Part shown: positions 16,183 through 25,005 of the stretch, one piece after another
Position numbering within the stretch: position 1 is the stretch's first letter
How the letters are laid out: each line of letters opens with the position of its first letter
Program-made: the position numbers and the translations under genes
The notes under the pieces: generated by a model
What the model was told of the DNA's origin: nothing
The model's input: the letters and a program-made list of their open reading frames with translations, nothing else
Database searches by the model: none
DNA from: Chungangia koreensis
GTDB taxonomy: Bacteria; Bacillota; Bacilli; Bacillales_A; Planococcaceae
Reading direction: 5' to 3'
DNA: 64,000 bases
Assembly (NCBI RefSeq): GCF_042651785.1
Contig: NZ_JBHSEC010000020.1
Span: 246,340-310,339 of the forward strand

Positions 16183-16569
16183 TCAATCATTTTCTTGCTT
16201 TTTATAGTAGGCATCTACAATCGGATAGATATCCGGGGTTGAATCGTAATAAGTATCCTCAATTTGGCTTAATGTAAATTGGAATTTTTTCGGACCATCA
16301 AAAAGTGTAATGCCATATCGCCATCCAACTCTTCCTTCCTGATTTTCCTGAGGAGTAAAATAGATCTCATTAATCAACAAAAGGAATTCGGTAATTTGCA
16401 CTTCCTCAGTAATTTCGATTGACTCACCTGTTGATCCATCCTGAATGATCACTTTGTCAACATTCTCAATAGAAGCATCTTTATAAAACTCTTCCAAGGA
16501 TTGTGATTTCCCCTCATTACAAGCAGACAATAACAACAAACTCATGATTATGATCGCTATCTTTTGCAA
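16183..16569 (-). CDS. Hypothetical lipoprotein
   Basis: 128 residues. Signal peptide MQKIAIIIMSLLLLSAC with Cys17 in LLSAC. The short mature domain contains VDKVIIQDGSTGESIEITEE and WRYGITLFDGPKKFQFTLS, predicted beta-rich. No named family. RBS GGGGAGG before ATG 16569. Confidence 0.65.
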   Translation of the reverse strand: MQKIAIIIMSLLLLSACNEGKSQSLEEFYKDASIENVDKVIIQDGSTGESIEITEEVQITEFLLLINEIYFTPQENQEGRVGWRYGITLFDGPKKFQFTLSQIEDTYYDSTPDIYPIVDAYYKKQEND

Positions 16570-16641
16570 CAGAGCTCCTCCCCTACCCCTTTTACCAATT
16601 AGACACCATTTTGCCCAAAATGTTTCATTCTTTCTAAAAGG

Positions 16642-16681
16642 AAAACCGTCAAACTGTTAAAGATTTAACAATTTGACGGTC
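16642..16681 (-). terminator. Terminator of the aldo-keto reductase gene
   Basis: Minus strand: ACCGTCAAATTGTTAAA and TTTAACAGTTTGACGGT arms, then TTTTCC. Long, near-perfect stem. Confidence 0.8.
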
Positions 16682-16711
16682 AATCACCTCATAATAGTTC
16701 AGTTGTTGTCC

Positions 16712-17542
16712 TTATGAAAACATCTTATCGGGATCTGTACCAGTCCGCTCGTTTTTATTCAATGAATCGATGTTTGCCATATCCTCAGCAGTCAGTTCAA
16801 AGTCGAAGACATTCGCATTTTCTTTGATTCGCTCCGGTGTCACGGATTTCGGGATGACGATCAAGTCATGCTGTAAATGCCAGCGAATGATGACTTGCGC
16901 CGTCGTTTTTCCATATTTCTCCGCTATTCCCTTCAATGTCTGGTCGTCAAGCAGTCGTCCTCTCGCCAATGGTGACCAGGAAGTAACAGCAATATCATTT
17001 TCCGCACAGAACTCGCGAAGGCTCACTTGGCATAAGTTCGGATGAAGTTCAATCTGGTTGACCATCGGTTTCACATTTGCCGTTGCGAAGAGCTTTTCCA
17101 AATGATGTTGGTGGTGATTCGAAACCCCAGCTGCACGGATCAGTTTTTCATCATACAACCGCTCAATCGCTCTGTATGTATCGACGAATTTTTCAGGATG
17201 CGGCCAATGGGTCAAATACAAATCGAGATAGTCGAATTTCAATTTATTTAATGTCGTTTCAAATGCACGAAGCGTCTCGTCATAGCCCTGATCGGTATTC
17301 CACACTTTTGAGGTAATGAAAAGTTCTTTTCGCAGTGTGCCAGATGCCCGTACCGCTTCTCCCACTTCCTCTTCATTTTGATAAACAGCAGCCGTATCAA
17401 TCGCCTGATATCCTGACTTAATGGCTGTTACCATTGCATTGAATGCCTCTTCCTTTTCGGTCATTTTATATACCCCTAAACCGAAGCGCGGCATCTCTAC
17501 TCCATTACTTAACTTTTTTGTAGATTGTATAAGTAGTGTCAA
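16712..17542 (-). CDS. Aldo/keto reductase, glyoxal reductase-like (YvgN/YtbE)
   Basis: 276 residues from TTG 17542, which follows AAAGGAGAG; a GTG/ATG six codons upstream overlaps the ribosome binding site. It reduces aldehydes such as methylglyoxal with NADPH. Catalytic residues: Asp and Tyr in AIDTAAVYQNEEEVGEA, Lys in ITSKVWN, His in LYLTHWPHP. The NADPH-binding end carries IPKSVTPERIKENANVFDF. Near-identical architecture to B. subtilis YvgN and YtbE (276-280 residues). Monocistronic, with its own terminator. Confidence 0.88.
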   Translation of the reverse strand: MTLLIQSTKKLSNGVEMPRFGLGVYKMTEKEEAFNAMVTAIKSGYQAIDTAAVYQNEEEVGEAVRASGTLRKELFITSKVWNTDQGYDETLRAFETTLNKLKFDYLDLYLTHWPHPEKFVDTYRAIERLYDEKLIRAAGVSNHHQHHLEKLFATANVKPMVNQIELHPNLCQVSLREFCAENDIAVTSWSPLARGRLLDDQTLKGIAEKYGKTTAQVIIRWHLQHDLIVIPKSVTPERIKENANVFDFELTAEDMANIDSLNKNERTGTDPDKMFS

Positions 17543-17637
17543 ACGAATCTCTCCTTTCATTTCCGTATCATTATTTTACCGATGAGTTGGGAATATTACT
17601 AATTAGTTGATTCTAACTCTTGATTTTTTATCAAAAT

Positions 17638-17673
17638 ACGAATAATATATAAAACGTTGTGTTAATTGTTCGT
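17638..17673 (+). promoter_or_regulatory. PurBox-like inverted repeat (probable PurR operator)
   Basis: ACGAATAAT (17638-17646) and ATTGTTCGT (17665-17673) form inverted arms separated by 18 bases, close to the Bacillus PurBox CCGAACAAT arms. They lie 20 bases upstream of the purine permease, whose orthologues belong to the PurR regulon. Inference from motif and gene context. Confidence 0.55.
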
Positions 17674-17693
17674 ATTTAAAGGGGAGATTACCA

Positions 17694-19001
17694 ATGTTTA
17701 AACTGAAAGAACATCAAACAACAGTCAAAACAGAAGTGTTAGCCGGAATCACGACATTCCTAACTATGGCTTACGTAATAATTGTCAATCCTATCATTTT
17801 GAGTGATGCTGGCGTTCCATTCGATCAAGTCTTTATGGCTACCATCATTTCAACCGTCATCGGTACATTGTGGATGGCCCTATTTGCAAACTATCCAATT
17901 GCTATTGCTCCCGGAATGGGATTGAACGCTTATTTTGCGTATGCAGTAGTTGGCGCTTCAGATGGAGCCATCGATTATATGATTGCTTTTTCTGCAGTTT
18001 TCATAGCCGGGATCATCTTTGTCATTCTTTCCTTAACACCGTTCCGGGAAAAGCTAATTGAAGCGATTCCTGAAAACTTGAAACATGCTATTACTGCGGG
18101 TATTGGACTTTTCATCGCTTTCATTGGCCTAAGGATGGCCGGAATCATCGTATATTCTGAAGACAGCAATATTGTAAAACTTGGAAATCTGGCAGAACCG
18201 AATACTCTTCTAACGTTGTTCGGGCTATTAGTTACATTAATCTTAATGGTCCGCAATATCCACGGCGCGATATTCTTTGGAATGATTATCACAGCTGTGG
18301 CCGCCTTCTTTACAGGGCATTTGAAGTTTGAAGAAAACATTATGAAAATGCCACATCTCCCGGAAGGGATCATGACTTGGAATCCAGCGTTGGCCATTCA
18401 AGACATTATTAACTATGGATTATGGGGTGTCGTTTTATCATTCCTATTAGTCACGATGTTCGACACAACGGGTACGATGATCGGCGTCGCCAAGCAAGCT
18501 GGGCTAATTAAAGACAATAAGATGCCCCGTGTCCGTCAAGCGCTTCTCGCTGATTCTGTCGCGACCACTGCAGGTGCGATGTTTGGTACAAGCCCAACCT
18601 CCGCATACATCGAGTCTTCTGCAGGTGTTGCCGCAGGCGGGCGGACTGGTTTAACTACTGTCACCGTAGCGATTTTATTCATCATCGCTTCCTTCTTCAG
18701 CCCATTTGTCAGTGCACTGTCAGGCGTTGCAGCGATTACTGCTCCGGTACTGATCATTGTAGGAAGTCTAATGATTGGCGCTGTAAAGCAAATTGAGTGG
18801 GATTCAATTGATGAAGCGTTCCCTGCATTTTTAGTGATCTTGACGATGCCACTAACTTCAAGCATTGCAACAGGGATTGCATTAGGATTCATCTCATATC
18901 CAGTACTGAAGATCGTGAAGGGAGAGTGGCGTTCTGTCCACCCGCTCCTATACATCTTTGCTGTATTGTTTATTTATCAACTGATCTTTTTACCTCATTG
19001 A
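17694..19001 (+). CDS. pbuO: Purine (guanine/hypoxanthine) permease, AzgA-type NCS2 family
   Basis: 435 residues with 12-14 membrane segments. It imports purine bases with a cation. Signature stretches: TTFLTMAYVIIVNPIILSDAG, IAIAPGMGLNAYFAYAVV, FDTTGTMIGVAKQAGL, GTSPTSAYIESSAGVAAGGR. The N terminus MFKLKEHQTTVKTEV and SDAGVPF resemble PbuO more than PbuG, so the symbol is given with moderate confidence. RBS GGGGAG before ATG 17694. A PurBox-like repeat lies just upstream. Confidence 0.87.
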   Translation: MFKLKEHQTTVKTEVLAGITTFLTMAYVIIVNPIILSDAGVPFDQVFMATIISTVIGTLWMALFANYPIAIAPGMGLNAYFAYAVVGASDGAIDYMIAFSAVFIAGIIFVILSLTPFREKLIEAIPENLKHAITAGIGLFIAFIGLRMAGIIVYSEDSNIVKLGNLAEPNTLLTLFGLLVTLILMVRNIHGAIFFGMIITAVAAFFTGHLKFEENIMKMPHLPEGIMTWNPALAIQDIINYGLWGVVLSFLLVTMFDTTGTMIGVAKQAGLIKDNKMPRVRQALLADSVATTAGAMFGTSPTSAYIESSAGVAAGGRTGLTTVTVAILFIIASFFSPFVSALSGVAAITAPVLIIVGSLMIGAVKQIEWDSIDEAFPAFLVILTMPLTSSIATGIALGFISYPVLKIVKGEWRSVHPLLYIFAVLFIYQLIFLPH

Positions 19002-19054
19002 TATCGCGTTCGGATTGAACCTGAGATATCACAGACTTTCCAATATGATTTACT

Positions 19055-19095
19055 GAAAAAAGCATCTCGAATGTCTCCATTCGAGATGCTTTTTG
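19055..19095. terminator. Strong terminator after the purine permease
   Basis: AAAAAGCATCTCGAATG and CATTCGAGATGCTTTTT arms, perfect 17-bp stem; works in both directions. Confidence 0.9.
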
Positions 19096-19137
19096 TCTGT
19101 AAACTGAATTCATTTGATAAAGGTATTTATTTTTAAA

Positions 19138-19431
19138 TCAGTGAGTGGTTTCCCGGTATGCTGATATGAGCAAGGTAATGGATGTAATCCAGTGTAAGAC
19201 CATCCCGACAAACGGAATCAAACCTACTACGCTTGTCACAAGTCCTAAAATAGGACCGCCTTTTCCTTCCATATCCCGGATGGATAAAATTAGTGTAATC
19301 GCATGAAGAATTAACATGACACCTAACGCCGACCATCCTGACCCTATAATGATGGAAGCGCCTATAAAGGGAATTCCCAATACCACTTCGCAAAGGCCTG
19401 TCAGCCATTTCATTCCTGTTGAAATTCTCAT
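19138..19431 (-). CDS. Small membrane protein, unknown function
   Basis: 97 residues from ATG 19431, preceded by GGGAAGG; the frame is open further upstream but without a site. Three to four hydrophobic segments: LCEVVLGIPFIGASIII, ALGVMLILHAITLILSI and a long pair ILGLVTSVVGLIPFVGMVLH, WITSITLLISAY. Gly-rich packing resembles DUF4870-type proteins. No function assigned. Divergent from the small ORF at 19589. Confidence 0.6.
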   Translation of the reverse strand: MRISTGMKWLTGLCEVVLGIPFIGASIIIGSGWSALGVMLILHAITLILSIRDMEGKGGPILGLVTSVVGLIPFVGMVLHWITSITLLISAYRETTH

Positions 19432-19588
19432 CTTACATCGCCTTCCCTTATATCTTTTGCCTGTCTGTAATACGGTTGTCCAACGGAAAAGTTTCATTTT
19501 TCGACATAAACCGTTCAGGAACATCCTTTCATTTCCCAGTTGAAATGAGGTATACTATTATCATACGCATAATAGGAGGTTTTTTCAG

Positions 19589-19687
19589 ATGGGTACACTT
19601 CTTGTTTGCGGCGTTGCCGTAGCCTTCTTGACTTCCATCTTCTGTGCAGGTTATGAAGACAAAGTCGGCGCACCAGAAAAGAAATAA
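19589..19687 (+). CDS. 32-residue membrane micropeptide
   Basis: ATG 19589 follows AGGAGG (19574-19579) and encodes MGTLLVCGVAVAFLTSIFCA then GYEDKVGAPEKK. One hydrophobic segment with two Cys and a short charged tail. It ends six bases before a strong hairpin terminator, and a TATACT -10-like box lies near 19550, so it looks like a complete small gene. Family not recognised. Confidence 0.6.
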   Translation: MGTLLVCGVAVAFLTSIFCAGYEDKVGAPEKK

Positions 19688-19692
19688 GACCA

Positions 19693-19731
19693 AAAAACGG
19701 GACTGGCCATTACGGCTATGTCCCGTTTTCT
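19693..19731. terminator. Bidirectional terminator
   Basis: AAACGGGAC and GTCCCGTTT arms enclosing GGCCATTACGGC; serves the micropeptide gene and convergent trmL. Confidence 0.85.
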
Positions 19732-20205
19732 TTAGATTAACTTCGGATAATTCTGTTGGCGGAGCGCCTCATAGATCAGGATTGCCGCTGTGTTTGACAA
19801 GTTCAATGAACGGATATGCTCGTTCATCGGAATCCGTAGACAGTTCTCTTTGTTTGCCTCAAGCAACTCCGGTGGCAAACCCGTCGTTTCCTTCCCGAAA
19901 ACAAAGAAAATATCTTTCTCCGAATCGGAAAAGTCATAATCCGAAAAGGTTTTCTCTCCGTGCTTAGTAATGTAATAAAATTCGCCATCCGGATACGCAG
20001 CGAAGAATTCCTCGAGATTTTCATGGTAAGTCAAATCGACATTCTCCCAATAATCAAGACCTGCCCGCTTTAACATCTTGTCGTCAGTTGAAAATCCGAG
20101 TGGCTTGATCAGATGCAGTTTCGCAAATGTCCCCGCACAAGTCCTTGATATATTCCCCGTATTCGATGGGATTAATGGTTGATATAAAACGACATGTATT
20201 GGCAT
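19732..20205 (-). CDS. trmL: tRNA (cytidine/uridine-34 2'-O)-methyltransferase
   Basis: 157 residues, the family's usual length. A SPOUT enzyme that methylates the wobble ribose of tRNA-Leu isoacceptors using S-adenosylmethionine. Motif 1 is HVVLYQPLIPSNTGNISRTC; the trefoil knot is FVFGKETTGLPPELL and LRIPMNEHIRSLNLSNTAAI. It lies 12 bases downstream of queG, so the two tRNA-modification genes form one operon. In B. subtilis the orthologue is called CspR. Confidence 0.92.
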   Translation of the reverse strand: MPIHVVLYQPLIPSNTGNISRTCAGTFAKLHLIKPLGFSTDDKMLKRAGLDYWENVDLTYHENLEEFFAAYPDGEFYYITKHGEKTFSDYDFSDSEKDIFFVFGKETTGLPPELLEANKENCLRIPMNEHIRSLNLSNTAAILIYEALRQQNYPKLI

Positions 20206-20217
20206 TCTTACACTTCC

Positions 20218-21363
20218 TTAGCTGATTCCTTTTTCTTCGACGAATTGGAGTCCCTTTTTAATTTCCAAGATCACTTCTTCGTCCTGTTCTTTTTGCATTG
20301 CCTCGATCAATGCAAGCCTTCCTTCTTCACTTCCGATTTTCCCGATTGCCCAAGCGGCAGTTCCTCGAATGACCGGCCGCTCATCTTTTTTCAACAGATC
20401 AATCAATTCCGGCACAGCCGCCTCTTCCTTAAAATGTGCTAAAGCCAATATTGCATTCCGTTGAATCGGCTTTTTGCCTCGCCATGACCCGGAAATTCGT
20501 CCAAACTTCTCTTTGAATTCACGGTTGGACATTTGCAGAAACGGCTGCAGCAATGGCTTCGCGATTTCAGGATCCGGTTGGAATTCCGGATGATGAAGAT
20601 TCAACTTCCCTTTATTTTTCGGACAAACGGTTTGGCACGTATCGCAGCCATACACACGGTTACCGATTTTCGTCCTGAACTCATCCGGCAACGAGGTTTT
20701 CGTCTGTGTGAGAAAAGCGATACAACGCTGTGCATTCAGTTGCCCACCTTCGACTAAAGCCCCTGTCGGGCAGACATCCAAGCATAGACGGCAGTCTCCG
20801 CATTCATCCTCAAACGGCGTATCCGGCTCGAACGGGATATTCGTAATCATTTCACCCAAATATACATACGAACCGAATTCGGGCGTGATGATCGAACAAT
20901 TCTTCCCGGACCAACCGATTCCGGCTCTTTCGGCCACTGCACGGTCCACCAGCTCTCCCGTATCGACCATCGACCGCACTTTCGCGTCTGGAACATGGAA
21001 AAGAATGAATTCTTCCAACTGGCGGAGGCGGTCCCGCAACACGGTATGGTAATCTTCACCCCAAGACGCTCGGGCGAAAATGCCTCGTCGGCTACCCTTC
21101 TTCCCTGTAGGAGCGTTCTCCATTTTGGATGGATAAGCGATTGCAATCGCAATGATGCTTTCCGCTTCATCCATTAAGAGCTTTGGCTGTGTGCGTTTGT
21201 CCAGGTCCTTTTCTTCAAAACCGGACTGATAGCCAAGCTCCCGTTGACGGACGAGCCGGTTCTTCAATTCGTTGAACGGGGAAGCAGAAGTGAAACCGAT
21301 CTTATCAATGCCGATTTCGGAAGCGAAGGCGATTAACTCTTCCTGAAACTCCTTCACATTCAT
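20218..21363 (-). CDS. queG: Epoxyqueuosine reductase
   Basis: 381 residues. Cobalamin- and [4Fe-4S]-dependent last step of queuosine synthesis at tRNA wobble position 34. Two ferredoxin-type clusters: CGDCRLCLDVCPTGAL and CDTCQTVCPKNKGK, with a further Cys in AQRCIAFLTQTK. The cobalamin-binding N-terminal region includes IGFTSASPFNEL and VDRAVAERAGIGWSGKN. The C terminus has HEAT-like repeats (AAVPELIDLLKKDERPVIRG, TAAWAIGKIGSEEGRLALI), as in B. subtilis QueG. Operon with trmL. Confidence 0.93.
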   Translation of the reverse strand: MNVKEFQEELIAFASEIGIDKIGFTSASPFNELKNRLVRQRELGYQSGFEEKDLDKRTQPKLLMDEAESIIAIAIAYPSKMENAPTGKKGSRRGIFARASWGEDYHTVLRDRLRQLEEFILFHVPDAKVRSMVDTGELVDRAVAERAGIGWSGKNCSIITPEFGSYVYLGEMITNIPFEPDTPFEDECGDCRLCLDVCPTGALVEGGQLNAQRCIAFLTQTKTSLPDEFRTKIGNRVYGCDTCQTVCPKNKGKLNLHHPEFQPDPEIAKPLLQPFLQMSNREFKEKFGRISGSWRGKKPIQRNAILALAHFKEEAAVPELIDLLKKDERPVIRGTAAWAIGKIGSEEGRLALIEAMQKEQDEEVILEIKKGLQFVEEKGIS

Positions 21364-21418
21364 TCCGTTCCCTCCTTCTATGGTAAACTATACAAAAATG
21401 TGTGTAGGTGATGGAGCT

Positions 21419-22090
21419 ATGAATATCGAGATAGACAAAAATCTATTTGACATCAACCCAGATTTAAAATTGGGCATGATCCATTATACCAAAATAACGG
21501 TATCAGAATCTCCCCAAATGTTGAAAGGTCGCTTACAGTTGTTCCAAGAGCAGCTCTTTTTCGAACTTCAGGACAAGCCGGTCAATGAACAGGAAGGCAT
21601 TAAGGAGTGGCGGCAAGTTTGGAAACAGTTTGGGGCTGATCCGAACCGCTATCGCCATTCTGCGGAAGCACTGATGAGACGAGTGTCCAAGGAGAATTAT
21701 TTGCAACCGTTCCACTCGGCTGTGGATCTGAACAACTTCTTCTCTTTGGAATATCAGATTCCTGTTGGAATTTACGATGTACATAAGCTTAAAGGAAACG
21801 TACAGCTACAAGTCGGAGATGAGAATACGGGATATGAAGGATTGAATGGTCGCTTTAATTCTTTAAAAGGAATCTTGACCCTGCATGATGATCAAGGACC
21901 TTTCGGAAGTCCATTCGTTGATTCTGCAAGAACAGCCGTCACAGAACATACGACCGAGGCAATGGAAATATTCTTCCTGCGTCCCTCCATGCAGGAAAAC
22001 GAAGCGAAAGAGCTTTTGAATGCAGCAGGGCAGATGTTTACTCAAATTCATGGTGGGGATTTTCAATCAACCGTCATACGTCAAAGTTAA
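21419..22090 (+). CDS. Stand-alone B3/B4 (PheT-type tRNA-editing) domain protein
   Basis: 223 residues from ATG 21419, preceded by GGTGATGGAG; ATG 21380 is in frame but lacks a site. The B3/4 domain (about 55-215) is recognised by GIKEWRQVWKQFGADPNRYR, SAEALMRRVSKENYLQP, AVDLNNFFSLEYQIPVGIYD and FGSPFVDSARTAVTEHT. In PheRS beta this module edits misacylated tRNA-Phe; free-standing copies are assumed to bind or edit aminoacyl-tRNA, but their role is not established. It is divergent from queG, next to two tRNA-modification genes. Confidence 0.82.
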   Translation: MNIEIDKNLFDINPDLKLGMIHYTKITVSESPQMLKGRLQLFQEQLFFELQDKPVNEQEGIKEWRQVWKQFGADPNRYRHSAEALMRRVSKENYLQPFHSAVDLNNFFSLEYQIPVGIYDVHKLKGNVQLQVGDENTGYEGLNGRFNSLKGILTLHDDQGPFGSPFVDSARTAVTEHTTEAMEIFFLRPSMQENEAKELLNAAGQMFTQIHGGDFQSTVIRQS

Positions 22091-22115
22091 AATGGACTCT
22101 ATATTATGCCAAATA

Positions 22116-22150
22116 AAAATGGAGATGCAAAAGTGCATCTCCATTTTTAT
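22116..22150. terminator. Bidirectional terminator
   Basis: AAAAATGGAGATGCA and TGCATCTCCATTTTT arms around AAAG; between the B3/B4 gene and the convergent Old Yellow Enzyme gene. Confidence 0.9.
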
Positions 22151-22151
22151 T

Positions 22152-23276
22152 TCAATCCACTACCGGGAACCACCCTGGAGTACGTGTAATACTAATCCAT
22201 AGCGGGTCAGGCAACACAAGTTCTGTCTGAGCAGTTTTAGATAATGTTGTTCGTATCTCGTCTTCCCGACCATCCTTCACCTTTTGGACCCACTGAGGTT
22301 CCATGATCAATGCATGTCCTAATGCAAGCAACGGCACACCAGTTTCAAAGGCTTTCATCGCAGCATCTGGTGTCAAAATGTCACCGACGCCAATTACAGG
22401 CACACGATCCCCGACTCTCTCTTTAACCAGTACTACACGTGACTCTTCATCGTCTTGATCCCTCATCGATCCATCAAAGAAGTCCCTCATGGAGACGTGA
22501 ACATAGTCAAGTCCCTGTTTGGCTAATACATCGACAAGTTGCAATGTGTCATCCATTGTAATACCCGGATTTTCACGTTCTTCAGGAGATAGTCGGTATC
22601 CGACAATGAATGGATTTTCAGCATACTCCTTAACCGCCTTTTTCACTTCATCAATGACTGCCAATGGAAACGACATCCGCTTTTCAACGCTCCCACCCCA
22701 TTTGTCCGTTCTCCGATTGGAGTGTGGTGAAAAGAATTGCTGAATCAGATACGTGTTCGCCCCGTGAATTTCGACTCCATCGTATCCCGCTTCAATTGCC
22801 CTTCTTGTCGCTTCACCAAAAGCTATGATTGTTTCTTCAATTTCATCCTCCGTCATCTCCCGAGGAGTTACTGCACCTTCACGTTCAGAAGCTACCGCAC
22901 TTGCACTAATCGGCTGCCGATCTGGCAACAAATCAGGAATGGCCATTCTGCCGGCATGGAAAATTTGTAGAATCGCCTTGGCTCCTTGATCTTGAATGGT
23001 CATTGCCAGCTCGCTTAAACCAGGTACAAGCTGGTCCTCATCTGCCCCAAATGCATTCTTGAACCCTTTGCCACTTGGCTGCACATAAGCGCAAGCAGTA
23101 ATGACAGCACCCACTCCTGCAGAACGCTCCCGATAATAGGACAACTCCTGAGTAGAAACACTTCCATCCTTATTGGAAGAGGAGTGTGTCATAGGTGCCA
23201 TTAATAGCCTGTTCTTCAGTTCAACACCTGAAGGTAATTTATAACCTTCGAATAACGGCTGATATTTACTATTCAT
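22152..23276 (-). CDS. NADH-dependent flavin oxidoreductase, Old Yellow Enzyme family (YqiG-like)
   Basis: 374 residues, TIM barrel binding FMN. It reduces activated C=C bonds with NAD(P)H. Motifs: LKNRLLMAPMTHSSSNKDGS (FMN phosphate and substrate region), ILQIFHAGRMA, DGVEIHGANTYLIQQFFSPH and SNRRTDKWGGS, later VIGVGDILTPDAAMKAFETG. The length equals B. subtilis YqiG. Physiological substrate unknown. No regulator adjacent. Confidence 0.88.
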   Translation of the reverse strand: MNSKYQPLFEGYKLPSGVELKNRLLMAPMTHSSSNKDGSVSTQELSYYRERSAGVGAVITACAYVQPSGKGFKNAFGADEDQLVPGLSELAMTIQDQGAKAILQIFHAGRMAIPDLLPDRQPISASAVASEREGAVTPREMTEDEIEETIIAFGEATRRAIEAGYDGVEIHGANTYLIQQFFSPHSNRRTDKWGGSVEKRMSFPLAVIDEVKKAVKEYAENPFIVGYRLSPEERENPGITMDDTLQLVDVLAKQGLDYVHVSMRDFFDGSMRDQDDEESRVVLVKERVGDRVPVIGVGDILTPDAAMKAFETGVPLLALGHALIMEPQWVQKVKDGREDEIRTTLSKTAQTELVLPDPLWISITRTPGWFPVVD

Positions 23277-23410
23277 AGTAAACTCCTCTCTTTTTCGGTC
23301 AATTGCAGTATTCCCTAAAAGAAATCACCTTATATATATACCCTCTATCCACGTATTTTAAAGAGAGAAATTTTCCTTGCCATTTCATTTTGTTGCCCAA
23401 ATAGGGTAAT

Positions 23411-23440
23411 AAAAAAAGCCAAACTACTTGTTTGGCGTCA
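23411..23440 (-). terminator. Terminator of the 50-residue gene
   Basis: Minus strand: GCCAAAC and GTTTGGC arms with an AAGTA loop, then T7. It lies 64 bases past the stop at 23504. Confidence 0.75.
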
Positions 23441-23503
23441 AAAAACATCAAAATATTGACTAACACAAATCCACTGTTAGTTCTTTAAACGGTTGCTTCA
23501 ATA

Positions 23504-23656
23504 TTAATCCGTTTCATTTTGTTTTTGCTTCTTTTTCAAATACTCCGCACGTATTTTTTCAAGATGCTGCTTTTTATCAAACTTGGAAGGCGTCTGTTTT
23601 TCATGAAACTTTGTCACAGCTACCTTACCTTTGGAATCCAATTGATATTTTCCCAC
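23504..23656 (-). CDS. Small basic protein of 50 residues
   Basis: GTG 23656, eight bases after AGGTG, encodes MGKYQLDSKGKVAVTKFHEK and a Lys/Gln-rich tail ending KKKQKQNETD. No membrane segment; very basic and probably helical at the C terminus. Similar short open genes occur in Bacillus as I recall, without known function. It has its own terminator. Confidence 0.6.
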   Translation of the reverse strand: MGKYQLDSKGKVAVTKFHEKQTPSKFDKKQHLEKIRAEYLKKKQKQNETD

Positions 23657-24002
23657 TTTGTTCACCTACTTTTCATGTCCTTAAAGAGAAACTATTCAAT
23701 AATATAATATACCTTACTTTACTTAGTAAACCTCAGAATTCTATTTGGCGTAAAAACTAAAAAATAACTTCTTTCTGTATTTCAGAAATCGTTTTGCTAT
23801 CATGATTATGCTTTATTTCGTTAGCCATACTTGCAGTTGAATAACAAGAAAGCAGGAGCAGGACCATTGAAAAACGAATTAGATAGTCCAGTTTGCTCTC
23901 CTCAATTCTTATTGGAGTCTCAGGCAGTAGTATTCTCCAAAAGGCCAATTCCTAATTATATTTTCGAATCTCAATATTCTTCTTGTACAAAAGCTGCTCC
24001 CT

Positions 24003-24046
24003 TTTGTTAATAAAGAAAAATCCTTATCAGATCAACTCCACAAGTT
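24003..24046 (-). repeat. Terminator-like repeat, diverged copy
   Basis: Minus strand: GGAGTTGATC, TGATAA, GGATTTTTC, then TTATTAAC; weaker arms than the other copies. Just after the acetyltransferase stop. Confidence 0.45.
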
Positions 24047-24062
24047 TACTGAGATCATGAAC

Positions 24063-24881
24063 TTACTTTTCAATCCATATTGCCTTTGTATAAGCTATAC
24101 TCATTCCCGCTCTTTCCATATTGTTTTGACTAATTGAGCCGAATTTTGCTTGCCCCACAATTAAGTCACACTTTTGCAACTTTGCTTGGTGTATACGATG
24201 ATTTATTAATGCACGTTGGATCCCTTTATTTCTAAAATCCGGTAAGGTAGCAGCAACAGCTAAATTAGCTATTCGATCTTTTATAAACAAAGCAGCTATT
24301 CCAGCAGGTTCATTTTCATAGCTTGCTAAATAAAACGTCCAATTTTTTACGTTATAAAGTATTTCATTGTTTTGTGCTACTCCGCTCTTTAAGAAAGCTG
24401 GCATTTGGAATCCTCTTATGTATATTTCCGCATACGTATCAAATTCGTTTCTTTTCAACTTACGAATTGTGATCCTTGATTCATTTAAATCATGACTTTC
24501 GCTTAAATCATTTGAAAGTGGAGCATAAAGAGTGGAATGGAAATCATTATGATAATAACCAGCATCACTTAGGCTGGTAAGTAATTCTGAAGAGGTATGA
24601 GCCGGAGTCAATTCAAATCGTACAGGTATTTCCTTTTGCCTGTAAAATTCTATTATTTTATTAATTTGTTTTACATCAGTACCTTTTAACCCTTTAACCG
24701 TATTGAATGATGGACCTGGTATGTTTTTCACTGAAAATGCTGTTGCATGTCCAAACTTTTGAATCTCTACACCCATTGAGTTCCCATTTATTTTTTGAAT
24801 TTCATTGAGTCTAGAACTTAACGTTTCTATTTCCGAATCTTCCAGTTGCTCGCCTAATTCTCTACTCACAACTAATCTCAT
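24063..24881 (-). CDS. GNAT-family N-acetyltransferase
   Basis: 272 residues. The C-terminal half (about 135-270) is a GNAT fold with the acetyl-CoA loop LAVAATLPDFRNKGIQRALI and NNMERAGMSIAYTKAIW as the last strand. The N-terminal half (about 1-125, ending with PVRFELTPAHTSSELLTSLS) resembles two-domain acetyltransferases. Substrate unknown. AT-rich, isolated minus-strand gene followed by a repeat copy, typical of this island. Confidence 0.75.
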   Translation of the reverse strand: MRLVVSRELGEQLEDSEIETLSSRLNEIQKINGNSMGVEIQKFGHATAFSVKNIPGPSFNTVKGLKGTDVKQINKIIEFYRQKEIPVRFELTPAHTSSELLTSLSDAGYYHNDFHSTLYAPLSNDLSESHDLNESRITIRKLKRNEFDTYAEIYIRGFQMPAFLKSGVAQNNEILYNVKNWTFYLASYENEPAGIAALFIKDRIANLAVAATLPDFRNKGIQRALINHRIHQAKLQKCDLIVGQAKFGSISQNNMERAGMSIAYTKAIWIEK

Positions 24882-24962
24882 ATTCTCACCTCTCCAATTA
24901 TAAAAGTTTGTATTGATAACGAAATTACTTGTTCAACCATACTTCCTCTTTTGCCCAATAAG

Positions 24963-25005
24963 CTAAACAATAGGGGGTTGTCTCCCTTTTCGGATAAACG
25001 CCCCA
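24963..25005 (-). repeat. Terminator-like repeat, copy D
   Basis: Minus strand: GGGGCG..ATCCG / GGGAGA..CCCCC-type arms after the stop of the broken gene at 25006; tail TTGTTTAG. Diverged member. Confidence 0.45.

Noticed and set aside
23757..23948. 63-codon minus-strand frame (MAFWRILLPETP..)
   Set aside because: No ribosome binding site, AT-rich context and no recognisable motif; may be debris but cannot be supported as a gene.
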